Shown: positions 24,353-33,414 of the stretch, piece by piece
How positions within the stretch are numbered: the first letter of the stretch is position 1
Layout: each line of letters opens with the position of its first letter
DNA from: an uncultured Candidatus Peregrinibacteria bacterium
GTDB lineage: Bacteria > Patescibacteriota > Gracilibacteria > Peribacterales > Peribacteraceae
Assembly: GCA_903825315.1 (NCBI GenBank)
Contig: CAIKAD010000002.1
Span: 124,001-188,000, forward strand
Direction of reading: 5' to 3'
DNA: 64,000 nucleotides
Translations under genes and position numbers: made by a program
The notes under the pieces: model-generated
Database searches by the model: none
The model's input: the letters and a program-made list of their open reading frames with translations, nothing else
What the model was told of the DNA's origin: nothing

Positions 24353-24478
24353 TTACTCTTCCGCCTGTTCTCCCGACCCCTCCTTCTGTTTCCCCGCTGC
24401 ATTGTTTCCGTATACGGTCGCGGCAATAACAATACTCACCACGATCAGAATGAGAACAATGATTCCTATGAGCATCAT
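24353..24478 (-). CDS. Tiny single-helix membrane protein
   Basis: A 41-residue ORF too short for the supplied track: MMLIGIIVLILIVVSIVIAA followed by a polar tail (TVYGNNAAGKQKEGSGEQAEE). A strong membrane helix at the N-terminus with an acidic tail is a common design of small membrane proteins. It sits alone on the minus strand between two plus-strand envelope genes. No clear Shine-Dalgarno is visible. Coding status is uncertain. Confidence 0.4.
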   Translation of the reverse strand: MMLIGIIVLILIVVSIVIAATVYGNNAAGKQKEGSGEQAEE

Positions 24479-24529
24479 AGGAACAGTTAATCATACTGCG
24501 CCACCCTTTCCCAGCACTCTGTACAGACA

Positions 24530-25645
24530 ATGGAAGAGGACATGACAGCCGCGACTTCTCCTGTAGAGTACGCGCTGTCCATGCCTCTCTCCCTCTTCCA
24601 CGCCGAACACCCCGGAGCCTGGGACGCGTTCCTCGCGTCACAGCGCTTCCGGCCGTTCCTCCAGAGCTGGACCATGGGCGAAGTCTATCGTGACGTGGGC
24701 CAGGAGCCGTTTCGCCTTGAGGTGCGCGAGAATGGGGACATTGTGGGCGTATGTCTTGCGCATGTCGTCAACGCGCGGCGTGGCAGGCACCTCTCGATTC
24801 CCTACGGCCCTGTGACGCATCATCCGGAAGCGCTCCGTCTTATGATCGAGGAATTGAAGAGGATAGGACGGGAGCTTGGCTGTGCGTTTGTGCGCTTGAG
24901 CCCATTCCTTCCGGCAACATCCCCTCTTCTTCCCATACTGAAGGAGTCCAAAGGAAAATCTTCACCCCTTCATCTCCTTGCCGAGCATATCTGGTACCTG
25001 CCACTCCAGTATCCGGACTGTTGGGATGATTTTGCCTCTAATGCCCCGCCAGAGCGTCGTGTGGAAGACGAGATATTTGCCAAAATGCGCTCTACAGCTC
25101 GCAATCTTATTCGCCGTGCCGAACGGGATGGCGTCACTATCACGAGATCTGCTTCTCCCATCGATGACCTGCCGCACTTCCTCCGCCTGCATGACGAAAC
25201 GCGGCGGCGCCACCACTTTGTCCCGTACACCAATGCCTTCTTTCGGGCACAGGTCTCCCAGTTCTCCCCCAAGAAGGAAGTGAGTATCTACCTCGCCCAC
25301 TATCAGGGCGAAGTGATTTCGGCTTCTATCCATATGCACTTTGGCGGCGAGACGAGCTACCACCACGGCGCCAGTACGCAGAAGTTCAAAAACATCCCTT
25401 CGAGTTACCTGCTGCAATGGAAGGCGGTGACGGACGCACTGGAACGCGGGGACCACGTTTACAACTTCTGGGGTGTGTCACCCGAAGGTGTACGCCGCCA
25501 CCCATTTGCAGGCGTTCGAACCTTTAAGACCGCATTTGGAGGCCGCATCCTGGAACTCGCACACTGCACAGATCTTCCATTGTCTGCAAAGTATTACGTT
25601 ACAAGAAGTATTGAGACGGCAAGGAAGTGGAGGCGGGGCTTCTAG
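24530..25645 (+). CDS. FemAB/FemX-like peptidyltransferase
   Basis: 371 residues of the FemAB double-GNAT fold: N-terminal unit with FLQSWTMGEVYRDVG and IPYGPVTHHPEA, second unit with LIRRAERDGVTI, a helical insert, LAHYQGEVISASIHMHFG and YNFWGVSPEGVRRHPFAGVRTFKTAFGG, the typical Fem C-terminal signature. Family members add amino acids from aminoacyl-tRNA to peptidoglycan precursors. Its neighbours in cell-wall metabolism support that use. The amino acid and acceptor are unknown. Confidence 0.85.
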   Translation: MEEDMTAATSPVEYALSMPLSLFHAEHPGAWDAFLASQRFRPFLQSWTMGEVYRDVGQEPFRLEVRENGDIVGVCLAHVVNARRGRHLSIPYGPVTHHPEALRLMIEELKRIGRELGCAFVRLSPFLPATSPLLPILKESKGKSSPLHLLAEHIWYLPLQYPDCWDDFASNAPPERRVEDEIFAKMRSTARNLIRRAERDGVTITRSASPIDDLPHFLRLHDETRRRHHFVPYTNAFFRAQVSQFSPKKEVSIYLAHYQGEVISASIHMHFGGETSYHHGASTQKFKNIPSSYLLQWKAVTDALERGDHVYNFWGVSPEGVRRHPFAGVRTFKTAFGGRILELAHCTDLPLSAKYYVTRSIETARKWRRGF

Positions 25646-25752
25646 GTGATAGGTAGTAGGCAGTAGGCAGTAAGTCGTACCAGTACTGAGCAATTGCTCA
25701 GTTTTCTCATGCACATGTACCACGACCTACAACATTCTCACTATCTGCTACC
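25646..25752. repeat. Inverted word repeat (GGTAGTAGG / CCTACNAC)
   Basis: The left arm AGGTAGTAGGCAGTAGGCAG is a tandem of a GTAGG word; the right arm (CACGACCTACAAC ... CTATCTGCTACC) is an imperfect complement. A perfect inner palindrome, TGAGCAATTGCTCA, lies between. Related words occur at 16755-16780 and 60885-60980. Confidence 0.55.
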
Positions 25753-25761
25753 ATGTGCATC

Positions 25762-26046
25762 ATGCCCCCCACGCCAACAGAAGAGAAACTCGACGCCATT
25801 CTCCAGCACATCAAAAACCTCGACCGGCGCGACCGGTTGCGCACCTGGGGCGGGTTCTTCCGGAGCATTATTACCATCATCCCCGTCATCGTGTTTCTCT
25901 ACGCCAGCTGGTACGTTACGCAGCACGCGGGAGAGATTATGCAATCCATAGCCGCCGAAGCCGCCCAACAGACTGCAGCCGCCACTTCCAAATACCTGCC
26001 CGAAGGGACGTCACTCGATTCCCTGAAGACACTGATGAAGAAATAG
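25762..26046 (+). CDS. Small single-pass membrane protein
   Basis: 94 residues (97 if the ATG at 25753 is used). A charged N-terminal helix (EEKLDAILQHIKNLDRRDRLRTWGGF) precedes one membrane helix (IITIIPVIVFLYASWYV) and a polar Ala-rich tail. The design is common among CPR small proteins, but I know no function. It directly follows a word-repeat hairpin. Confidence 0.6.
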   Translation: MPPTPTEEKLDAILQHIKNLDRRDRLRTWGGFFRSIITIIPVIVFLYASWYVTQHAGEIMQSIAAEAAQQTAAATSKYLPEGTSLDSLKTLMKK

Positions 26047-26055
26047 GCCCGTACC

Positions 26056-26077
26056 AAAAGGACGCTTTTCAGCGTCC
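26056..26077 (-). terminator. Hairpin terminator (minus strand)
   Basis: A perfect 7-bp stem GGACGCT / AGCGTCC with a GAAA loop, followed on the minus strand by TTTT. It is in position to end transcripts from the lipoprotein gene at 26379, although about 300 bases away. Confidence 0.55.
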
Positions 26078-26378
26078 TGATGATGAAATGGGGAGACGGC
26101 GTCCGAGTCGAAATGAGGTTCAGTTAATCCTGCCCTTTCGTGACTTAGGCTTCAAAATTCCTGTCCACCTGCGTGGCCAAAATTTTCTTTCGACATCCTT
26201 GTTCTCCGTTTATCGCGGATGTCGCTGCTCTCCCCTGCCCGTCAGCACGTTACGTGCAGGAGGAGCTAAAGTTATTGTTTGGCGCTATGGCGAGCGATAC
26301 ATGGCCAGGGGACGGGTAGAGAGGAATGAAAGGAAGATTCAGGTTAGGGATGACGCATCATTGCGTCCAGACGCTCCG
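26078..26378. other. Gene-free stretch
   Basis: About 300 bases between the convergent small membrane protein and the SH3/deacetylase-like gene. Reading both strands, I see no credible ORF and no RNA gene. Short palindromes (GCACGTTACGTGC, GACGCATCATTGCGTC) suggest a decayed insertion. Confidence 0.4.
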
Positions 26379-27869
26379 TCATTTCACTACTGCAACCACG
26401 TCATCCGGTGACATGGCGGAGGTGATCGTAAAGCTGGGAAGACGGAGAAGCTGTGAGCGGTAAAAACTCTTCTCGGGCGCATTGCCGATGCCAAAGAGGT
26501 AGCCCTGTTCGGCAGCAATGCCTGCAATACGGTCATTGACGCCGCCTTGTGGATAATCGACGGCAAAGACTGGCCTGCTCGTGAGATCCTCAATCAATTG
26601 TCGCCCTTTAGCCAAATCCAATTTGGCCTGGTCGTTGGTCAGTGCGCGTAAATCATCTCCCGAATACCCTGCAGTCTGGATATCAAAGCCATTAGCGATG
26701 AACGTCATGAGCATCTTCTGTGTGATACCTGACAATCCCACATTCTTGCCCGACACAAAGAACGTTGCGGTAACGCCCTGACCGTACAGGATATCCGACG
26801 CTTTCCGCGCGGCGTCGGGTGTGAGTTCCGTAATGGCAAGCACCACTGCCTTGGACGGTAGGGATACATTTTTTTGCGCTTCCTGCTGGAGAAGTATGTC
26901 CTGAACATCACGCAGGGAAACAAAATGCACTCCAGCGTTCTTCAGAGGCGTAATATGCGCCGCCAAATCTTCCAGCACACCGGGATCGCTGGCGCGGTAG
27001 CGGAGGATGGCGAGGGCGAATTTGTCCTTCCGTACCATGAAGGCAGGACGGAACGGCGCCAGATAGGACTTGGAGACGTATCCCTCCTTCCCGTTAAACG
27101 GTACGCGCGCCCAATCCCCCTCCATCGAGAGCGGACGTACAAAAGTGTCACCGTCAATTTGCCCCAATTTTTCACTCTTCTGGTCCGGTTTGGCTCGGAC
27201 ATTTACGAAAGCAAAGTGGACGTAGTAAAGGCCGTTGAACGCCTTCTGTTCCTCCGCCAGCCGGTCTTCCGTCGTCATACGTGCTAGATACTGAAGGGAA
27301 GCGTAGCCGGTCTTGGAGCCGGCCACCTGTACCTTAGCCCATCCCGCATTGATAAACTCCAGGACAGTGACCTCATCACCGCCGTTGAGCCGCACGACAA
27401 GCGAGGACGAAACCTTGGGTTCGCTGCGGATGTTAAGAAATGAGTTGGTAATCCGGTACAGATTGGCGCCCTCCGCCGCCCCCGAAGCGCGCATCGCGTT
27501 GTATGTAGGGACCATGGAGAGATCCAAAGACGGCATCTGGGCCGTCGAGGTGTTGACTAATGACGCCGTTCCGGTGTCCAACACATCTGCAGATATCGAA
27601 CTCATGTTGTCCAGTGCCGCCCCCGTCCCCTCCTGCACTCCTGCTAGACGCTGGAACCGCTCCAAGTCCTTCTCCGTAAAGGTAATGTCGTCCACCGGCG
27701 CTTGGTCCGGACCTTTGACAACATTGCTGCCGCCGCACCCAGCAAACAGGATTCCGAAAGACGCGACGAGAAGGAACGCGACGAGAGAGCTCCAGCGCAT
27801 GCCCGAAGCATTGCGGCGTGGTTGCCCGCGTGTGGAAGATCGGAAGCGCGTGTGACGGTAGCTGTTCAT
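26379..27869 (-). CDS. Lipoprotein with SH3 domains and deacetylase-like C-terminus
   Basis: 496 residues from ATG 27869. A basic leader and hydrophobic segment end in a lipobox (ILFAGC). Two bacterial SH3 domains follow (about 140-210, SFLNIRSEPKVSSSLVVRLNGGDEV, and 215-290, AFVNVRAKPDQKSEKLGQIDGD). The last 190 residues resemble a polysaccharide-deacetylase/NodB barrel (GVTATFFVSGKNVG, AVDYPQGGVNDR). The usual metal triad (Asp and two His) is not evident, so catalysis is doubtful. It probably binds or trims cell-wall glycan at the surface. Confidence 0.72.
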   Translation of the reverse strand: MNSYRHTRFRSSTRGQPRRNASGMRWSSLVAFLLVASFGILFAGCGGSNVVKGPDQAPVDDITFTEKDLERFQRLAGVQEGTGAALDNMSSISADVLDTGTASLVNTSTAQMPSLDLSMVPTYNAMRASGAAEGANLYRITNSFLNIRSEPKVSSSLVVRLNGGDEVTVLEFINAGWAKVQVAGSKTGYASLQYLARMTTEDRLAEEQKAFNGLYYVHFAFVNVRAKPDQKSEKLGQIDGDTFVRPLSMEGDWARVPFNGKEGYVSKSYLAPFRPAFMVRKDKFALAILRYRASDPGVLEDLAAHITPLKNAGVHFVSLRDVQDILLQQEAQKNVSLPSKAVVLAITELTPDAARKASDILYGQGVTATFFVSGKNVGLSGITQKMLMTFIANGFDIQTAGYSGDDLRALTNDQAKLDLAKGRQLIEDLTSRPVFAVDYPQGGVNDRIAGIAAEQGYLFGIGNAPEKSFYRSQLLRLPSFTITSAMSPDDVVAVVK

Positions 27870-28056
27870 GGGAACGGAAAAGAATGGGGGGATAAAAAGA
27901 GCGGTTTCAGATAAAACGCGACAGTAATCGGGAGGTTGTTTCACCAATTTCATCCACACAGTACTTCATCGTTTCCTTAATCACTGTTCCTGCCGGGAGG
28001 CGGGAGAGGAGGGAGAAAGTGGCCAGGAGCGGGCTGATCATGGACATAGAGATGGG

Positions 28057-29754
28057 TTACATGCGTTCCGGGACACGGAGTGTGAGGAGTTCGGCCCCAG
28101 CCTTGAGCACGTCGGCCGTGAGCGCCGTGATATGCAAACGGAGCGACCGTACGGGTTCCTCCGCCTTGAGGATGGGCTCGGCGTTATAGAATGCGTTAAA
28201 ATCCTGGCTGAGCTGGTACAGGTAGTTCGTCAGCTTGTGCGGCAGACGCATATCGCGCGCCTCTGCGAGTACGGAGGGAAACTGCAGGATCGTGCGGACG
28301 AGGAGCCGGTCCGCAGACGACAGCGGCACGTTTCCTTTGGGGGCGGGCGTCTTCTTTACATCCGCCTTGCGGAGAACAGACCGGGCGCGGGCATGCGTGT
28401 ATTGAAGGTACGGAGCGCTGTTCCCCTCAAAGCTCAGCATTTTGTTCCAGTCGAAGATGATGTCCATTTTGCGATTCTGGCTGAGCACTCCATAGATAAC
28501 CGCACTGATCCCCATCATCTCGGCAAGAGCCTGAGGATCATCTGTTTGTATGGTCTCCCCGCGTTCGCGGATGATGTCACCCGCGCGCTTCACAGCCTCG
28601 TCCAGAACTTCTTCCATACGAAGGGATGTTCCTTTCCGCGTACTCATGGAGGCATCCGCAAACCGCATGCGGCCGAAAACCGTATGTTCAAGAGATGGAA
28701 GTTCCCATCCCAAGAGCCGACATGTTTCGAAGAGCTGCTTGAAGTGCATGCTCTGCGCCACATCCACCACGTAATACAGTGCGGAGGGGTGGTAGGTGTC
28801 GATGCGATAACGGATCATCGCCAGGTCGCGCGTGGCATAGAGGGTGGAGCCGTCACTCTTCTGCATGAGGAGCGGCGGAAGCCCCGTTTCTTCCGGAAAC
28901 GGAACAATCAATGCTCCCCCTTCGCCCTTCTGGAATAAACCTTTCTTCTTCCCCTCTTCCAGGATTGGCGCCATTTTGTCCTCGTAAAAGCTCTCCCCCG
29001 TCTCCACATCAACATGGAGGTGCAATCGCTCGTACAAGCCCCCCAGTGCCGCCTTGCTCACGGCCACCGCATCCGCCCAGAACGCACGGAGTTCCGTATC
29101 ACCTTCCTCCATTTTCTTGAATGCTGCACGCGCCTCATCTTCCAATCCTGCATTCTTCTCCGCCTCCTCATGAAAGCGTACGTAGAGACCGAGCAGCTCC
29201 TCTAGGGAATAGTCTTTGGGACTCTTTCCGTTCCCCCACATTCTGTACGCCACTGCCAACTTTCCAAACTGCGTCCCCCAGTCGCCGGGGTAGCTCCACC
29301 CAATGACATGAACCCCCGTATGACGATAGAGATTGATGATGGCCTGTCCGATGACGTGCGAGCCCAGGTGATGCACGCCGAGTGGTTTGGCAATATTCGG
29401 TCCACAAAAGTCAATGATGATGGGCGCATCTTTCTTGCGGACCTTTGCGGGCTTCGTTGATGCGAGAGAATCCTGGAGTTGTTCAACGAGCTCGGCGGAG
29501 GTGAGCCAGACATTCACATAACCGGGCGCAATTGCTTCCACACGTTCCACGCCGTTCACGCCCTTCAATTCCTTGGCGAATTCCTGTGCAATGTCCATTG
29601 GATTTGTCTTCAACTTCTTCGCAAGAGAAAGAGGCAAACTCGTTGCCAGATCCCCCCGATCCTCCTCGCGCGGCGCCTGCCAGTTCACTGTACCTTTCTC
29701 TCCTGTCTTGGTGGCAAGAAACTGTGCAGCCGCTTCTGTGATTGTCTCAAACAT
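28057..29754 (-). CDS. argS: Arginyl-tRNA synthetase
   Basis: 565 residues from ATG 29754 (MFETITEAAAQFL); the track ORF extends too far upstream. A class I synthetase: N-terminal Add-1-type domain, ATP-site variant IAKPLGVHHLGSHVIG (HIGH equivalent HHLGSH), SDGSTLYATRDLA, the ArgRS-typical MSTRKGTSLRMEE in place of KMSKS, and a DALR anticodon-binding domain at the end (YLYQLSQDFNAFYNAEPIL ... RVPERM). AGGAGG lies upstream, a little far from the ATG. tRNA-Arg is at 41947 in this window. Confidence 0.95.
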   Translation of the reverse strand: MFETITEAAAQFLATKTGEKGTVNWQAPREEDRGDLATSLPLSLAKKLKTNPMDIAQEFAKELKGVNGVERVEAIAPGYVNVWLTSAELVEQLQDSLASTKPAKVRKKDAPIIIDFCGPNIAKPLGVHHLGSHVIGQAIINLYRHTGVHVIGWSYPGDWGTQFGKLAVAYRMWGNGKSPKDYSLEELLGLYVRFHEEAEKNAGLEDEARAAFKKMEEGDTELRAFWADAVAVSKAALGGLYERLHLHVDVETGESFYEDKMAPILEEGKKKGLFQKGEGGALIVPFPEETGLPPLLMQKSDGSTLYATRDLAMIRYRIDTYHPSALYYVVDVAQSMHFKQLFETCRLLGWELPSLEHTVFGRMRFADASMSTRKGTSLRMEEVLDEAVKRAGDIIRERGETIQTDDPQALAEMMGISAVIYGVLSQNRKMDIIFDWNKMLSFEGNSAPYLQYTHARARSVLRKADVKKTPAPKGNVPLSSADRLLVRTILQFPSVLAEARDMRLPHKLTNYLYQLSQDFNAFYNAEPILKAEEPVRSLRLHITALTADVLKAGAELLTLRVPERM

Positions 29755-30093
29755 ACGCAAGAGCGTGGACCCCTCCTGAACAAAAGTCCTACTCAGGAAA
29801 TTAGGCGAAATGTAGCACCTGTATATACATAGTCCAACTGAGAACAAAATTTGCTCTTGCACACAGAATGTCCTCATATTCTGAACAGTATTTGTGCACG
29901 ATTTTTCTCTTTGTATTGAGACCGCAATCCCCGCATCGTCCTCTGAACATGTGTGGTGCAGACGTACCGTCGGATTGAGTTGGCCCATTCCCATCACACG
30001 TCACGAAACGCTTAGAGGTATTTTTTCCTTGTACGGACATCCCGGCAGGACGTCCCTACTACCATCCCTAGGCATCGGTCGCTACAATGAAGA
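29755..30093. other. Intergenic region between divergent argS and lipoprotein
   Basis: About 340 bases without an ORF that I can support. It should carry promoters for both divergent genes. TATATA-like stretches at 29820-29835 could be a -10 for argS, but no clear -35 partner is visible. No RNA gene or repeat recognised. Confidence 0.4.
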
Positions 30094-30891
30094 ATGCCCA
30101 TGCGTTTTCTGCGCATCATGTTCCCGGCTCTTATCCTCCCACTTCTCCTCACGGGCTGCGGGAAGAAGGAGCTGCCTCCCGCTCCCCCAGCACAGGAACG
30201 CCAAAATCCACGACCTGCAGCGGCACTCGGGACGTATGTGAGTTATTTTTTGGGGAAGGGAGCCTACCCTTCGGTGGGCTCTGCCATGAAAGGCATAGAA
30301 GCCCAAGTTCGTTTTCTGCAAGCCTATAATCCACTCACCAGCGACGACACGTTCACCCTTCTTCAGGAATTCGGCAACGTGCTCCAGGTGGATGTGACGG
30401 ATCTTCTCAACCGTTCCACAGACCGCCCGCACACACTCACCGCCTACACGGATGGTCTTAGGAACATAACCGAACGCGCCGAGAACATGGTGAAGGAATT
30501 GGAAAACCGTGCCGCAGATCTGCGCACGCAAGGGCGGGATGCACATAGCCAAGTTAGCGCTCTACAGCGCAGCGTAGACCAAGCGTACCGAACGCAGGAC
30601 TACTCCACTGCCGGAGGCTTGCAACAACAGCTTGCCGACGCGCAAACCCGGGTTTCCCAGCTCACGACGGAAGACACGCAGGTCCGGAACGTGGAGAACA
30701 CCTACAAACGTCTCATAGACGTGGCACAGAAGCGCCTAAACGCCATCGAGGAAAACCGCGAAGTGCTCATAGCCGGACTGACGGTTGTGCAGCTGCCAGG
30801 CATCGAAGATATTGGCGTGCTCGAGACACAAAAAGGGTACCATTCGCAGGGGGAAGGCTCCCCGCTTCTCAAGGGGTTGGACAATCTCTAA
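30094..30891 (+). CDS. Coiled-coil lipoprotein upstream of virB4
   Basis: 265 residues with a signal peptide and lipobox (LLLTGC), then long helices predicted as coiled coil (TERAENMVKELENRAADLRTQ, QQQLADAQTRVSQLTTED). The C-terminal part contains VVQLPGIEDIGVLE. No known family. It lies 87 bases before the VirB4-like gene on the same strand, so a role in the same envelope machine is possible. A second ATG (30100) is an alternative start. Confidence 0.7.
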   Translation: MPMRFLRIMFPALILPLLLTGCGKKELPPAPPAQERQNPRPAAALGTYVSYFLGKGAYPSVGSAMKGIEAQVRFLQAYNPLTSDDTFTLLQEFGNVLQVDVTDLLNRSTDRPHTLTAYTDGLRNITERAENMVKELENRAADLRTQGRDAHSQVSALQRSVDQAYRTQDYSTAGGLQQQLADAQTRVSQLTTEDTQVRNVENTYKRLIDVAQKRLNAIEENREVLIAGLTVVQLPGIEDIGVLETQKGYHSQGEGSPLLKGLDNL

Positions 30892-30930
30892 AAACAGCAA
30901 TACCAAGCCAAAATCTTAAATAAGTGCGCA

Positions 30931-30959
30931 TTGAAGGAAAGTGTGTTTTCTGCTATAAT
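30931..30959 (+). promoter_or_regulatory. Sigma-70-type promoter of virB4-like gene
   Basis: TTGAAG, a 17-base spacer and a perfect TATAAT. The supplied ORF starts on the TTG of this -35 box. Because the transcript must begin near 30966, translation starts downstream, at GTG 30979. Confidence 0.75.
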
Positions 30960-30978
30960 TAACAGATTCTACCTTCAC

Positions 30979-33399
30979 GTGGCCCAAACACCCACCGCAC
31001 CTCCGGCTTCCCCCCTGCGGACATCCCCTCTGCTGCTCGCCATCGACGAGCTCCTTGGCCTGAACAGGAAGGCAGAGGAATTGCTGGTGAAGGGAGAAAC
31101 GGAGGAGGGGGAATCCTGGAGTTCTGAGGAGCGGGAAGCGCTCAAACACTACCAGGAAGGGCTCCAGAAGATTCTGGACATCATCGCGCCGGCCGCTATG
31201 GAAGTGAAATCCAACGAACTGATTCTCAACGACCAGTACGTGCGCGTGCTCTATGCGTACAACTGGCCCAACTTCATCTACCCCAACTGGCTCTCACAAA
31301 TCGTCAATGCTGACGCGCAGATGGACATCTCCCAGTTCATCTACCCCTCGACCAACAAGGCCATCATGAAGATGCTGCGTAAGAAAGTAGCGGAACTCCG
31401 CTCCAGCATCCGCATTCTGGAACAGCGCGGCATCGTGCGCGATCCGGCACTGGAAGCTGCACTGCAGGATGCCGAGGAACTGCGCGACCTCCTCGCCCGC
31501 GGCCAAGAGAAACTCTTCCAATTCGGCCTCTATCTTTCAATCTACGCAGAGGATGAGGAGCGGCTTAAAAAGCAGCAGACGGACATCGAATCCATCCTGG
31601 GAGGCAAACTCGTGCTCACCAAGCCGTCGCTGTTTCAGATGGAGCATGGCTTTACGAGTACGCTGCCTCTGTGCCTGGATGAGCTCGAAATCAACCGCAA
31701 CATGAACACGTCGCCGCTGGCTACAAGCTTCCCCTTCTCCAGCTGTGATCTCACCAGTGACCGGGGCATTCTGTACGGAGTCAACCGCCACAATGAAAGC
31801 CTCGTGATCTTCGACCGGTTCGATCTTCCCAATGCCAACGCCAACGTATTTGCCATTTCCGGCGCCGGCAAATCCTTCGCGGTCAAGCTGGAGATCCTCC
31901 GCTCCCTCATGTTGGGAACGGACGTGCTCGTGATTGACCCGGAAAACGAGTACGGCGAGCTCTGCCAGACGGTAGGCGGCACGTACATTCCCCTCTCACT
32001 CCAAAGCTCCTTCCGCGTGAACCCGTTTGACCTGCCGCAAGCTATCCGCAGCGAAGAGGCGGAAACAGGAGAAACACTGCGCGCCGCCGTGATCAATCTG
32101 CACGGACTCTTCAAGTTAATGCTGGGAACGCTCACGCCTGCGGAGGACGGAGTGTTGGATAAGGCAATTTTGGACACGTACGCCCTCAAAGGCATCACGC
32201 TGGCTACGGAGAATCCCGGGACATTGGAACCGCCTACGCTCCACGACCTCGTGGATGTGCTGCTGACCACCGATGGAGGCGAAAATATGGCTAAGGTGCT
32301 CCAAAAATACACTGCGGGAAGCTTTGCAGGATTGTTCGACCAACAGACCAATGTGCAGCTGGAGAACCAGCTCGTGGTGTTTCAAATCCGCGACCTGGAG
32401 GAGCAGCTGCGCCCCATGGCAGTGTACATTGTCTTGAACTTCCTCTGGAACCGCGTCCGCAGCGAACTGAAGCGGCGGTTTTTGGTGATTGATGAGGCCT
32501 GGAACCTCATGCAATTCGAGGATTCCGCGCGCTTCCTGTACGGCATCGTCAAGCGCGCTCGCAAGTACTACTTGGGCGTAACCACTATCACGCAGGACGT
32601 GGAGGACTTCGTCAACTCGCCCTACGGCCGCCCCATCATTACCAACTCGTCCCTCCAAATCCTCCTCAAGCAGTCCGCAACGGCTGTGGATAACCTCCAG
32701 AAGCTGTTCTACCTCACGGACGGGGAAAAGTACGTACTGCTCAACTCCGGTGTCGGGCAGGGCATCTTCTTCGCTGGAAACAAGCACGTAGCCATTGAGA
32801 TCGTCTCTAGCCCGGACGAGGCTGCTGTGATCACCACCAAGCCAGAGGAACTCCTCGCCCGGCGTGCTCAGGCCGCCGTACGCGAGCGCGAGGAAGCGAT
32901 TGAAGCAAGGAAACACGGTATGGCTCCCGCCGAGCCACAAACGCCCCAGGGCGAGCCTGTGAATGCCCATAGCGTGCTCAAGGCGGCAGTGCCGGAGGCT
33001 GCGGACCAAAAATCCGCGCCCCCTCCTCCCCCACCGGCACCTGCCACGGCAGAACTTCCACCGGAACCTCTCCTTGCGGAACCCCCTCCGTCAAAACAAC
33101 CGGAACCAAAACCGTCTAAAGCGGAAGCGATGAATGAACCTCCGTCTCCTGCAGAGGAAGCCAACACTGCCCCCCTTGAACCTCCGCCTGCCGCAACGCA
33201 AGAACTGGAGCCAACAACAACCGTCATGGAAAACACACCTCCCGCTGTAGCCGAAACTCCGACGATGGAACCGGAACAGACACCGACTGCCGAACCTCAA
33301 ACCGCCTCTTCCACCGAAGACTTGCTTCAGACCACAACTGACCCTCCTCCGCAGCCGGAAGAAACGCCTTTACCTGCAGAACAGGGGGAGAATACGTGA
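30979..33399 (+). CDS. virB4: VirB4/TraC-type secretion ATPase
   Basis: 806 residues from GTG 30979, chosen because a promoter covers the earlier TTG. An N-terminal TraC-like region contains SNELILNDQYVRVLYAYNWPN. The ATPase domain has Walker A FAISGAGKSF (the usual GxxGxGKS shortened to SGAGKS), Walker B RFLVIDEAWNLM and VTTITQDVEDF. The last 170 residues are a Pro/Glu/Thr-rich tail. It would energise a type IV secretion or pilus machine at the inner face of the membrane. A PrgI/TraC-like pair lies at 61068 and pilin-like genes at several other sites. Confidence 0.88.
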   Translation: MAQTPTAPPASPLRTSPLLLAIDELLGLNRKAEELLVKGETEEGESWSSEEREALKHYQEGLQKILDIIAPAAMEVKSNELILNDQYVRVLYAYNWPNFIYPNWLSQIVNADAQMDISQFIYPSTNKAIMKMLRKKVAELRSSIRILEQRGIVRDPALEAALQDAEELRDLLARGQEKLFQFGLYLSIYAEDEERLKKQQTDIESILGGKLVLTKPSLFQMEHGFTSTLPLCLDELEINRNMNTSPLATSFPFSSCDLTSDRGILYGVNRHNESLVIFDRFDLPNANANVFAISGAGKSFAVKLEILRSLMLGTDVLVIDPENEYGELCQTVGGTYIPLSLQSSFRVNPFDLPQAIRSEEAETGETLRAAVINLHGLFKLMLGTLTPAEDGVLDKAILDTYALKGITLATENPGTLEPPTLHDLVDVLLTTDGGENMAKVLQKYTAGSFAGLFDQQTNVQLENQLVVFQIRDLEEQLRPMAVYIVLNFLWNRVRSELKRRFLVIDEAWNLMQFEDSARFLYGIVKRARKYYLGVTTITQDVEDFVNSPYGRPIITNSSLQILLKQSATAVDNLQKLFYLTDGEKYVLLNSGVGQGIFFAGNKHVAIEIVSSPDEAAVITTKPEELLARRAQAAVREREEAIEARKHGMAPAEPQTPQGEPVNAHSVLKAAVPEAADQKSAPPPPPPAPATAELPPEPLLAEPPPSKQPEPKPSKAEAMNEPPSPAEEANTAPLEPPPAATQELEPTTTVMENTPPAVAETPTMEPEQTPTAEPQTASSTEDLLQTTTDPPPQPEETPLPAEQGENT

Positions 33400-33414
33400 T
33401 CATCTCTACGTGCA

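Noticed and set aside
25646-25752. CRISPR-like array from GTAGG words
   Set aside because: The words are too short and adjacent, with no spacers of constant length; this is a word-repeat palindrome.
32116-33009. 297-aa minus-strand ORF
   Set aside because: It lies wholly opposite the VirB4 ATPase domain, whose Walker motifs fix the true frame.
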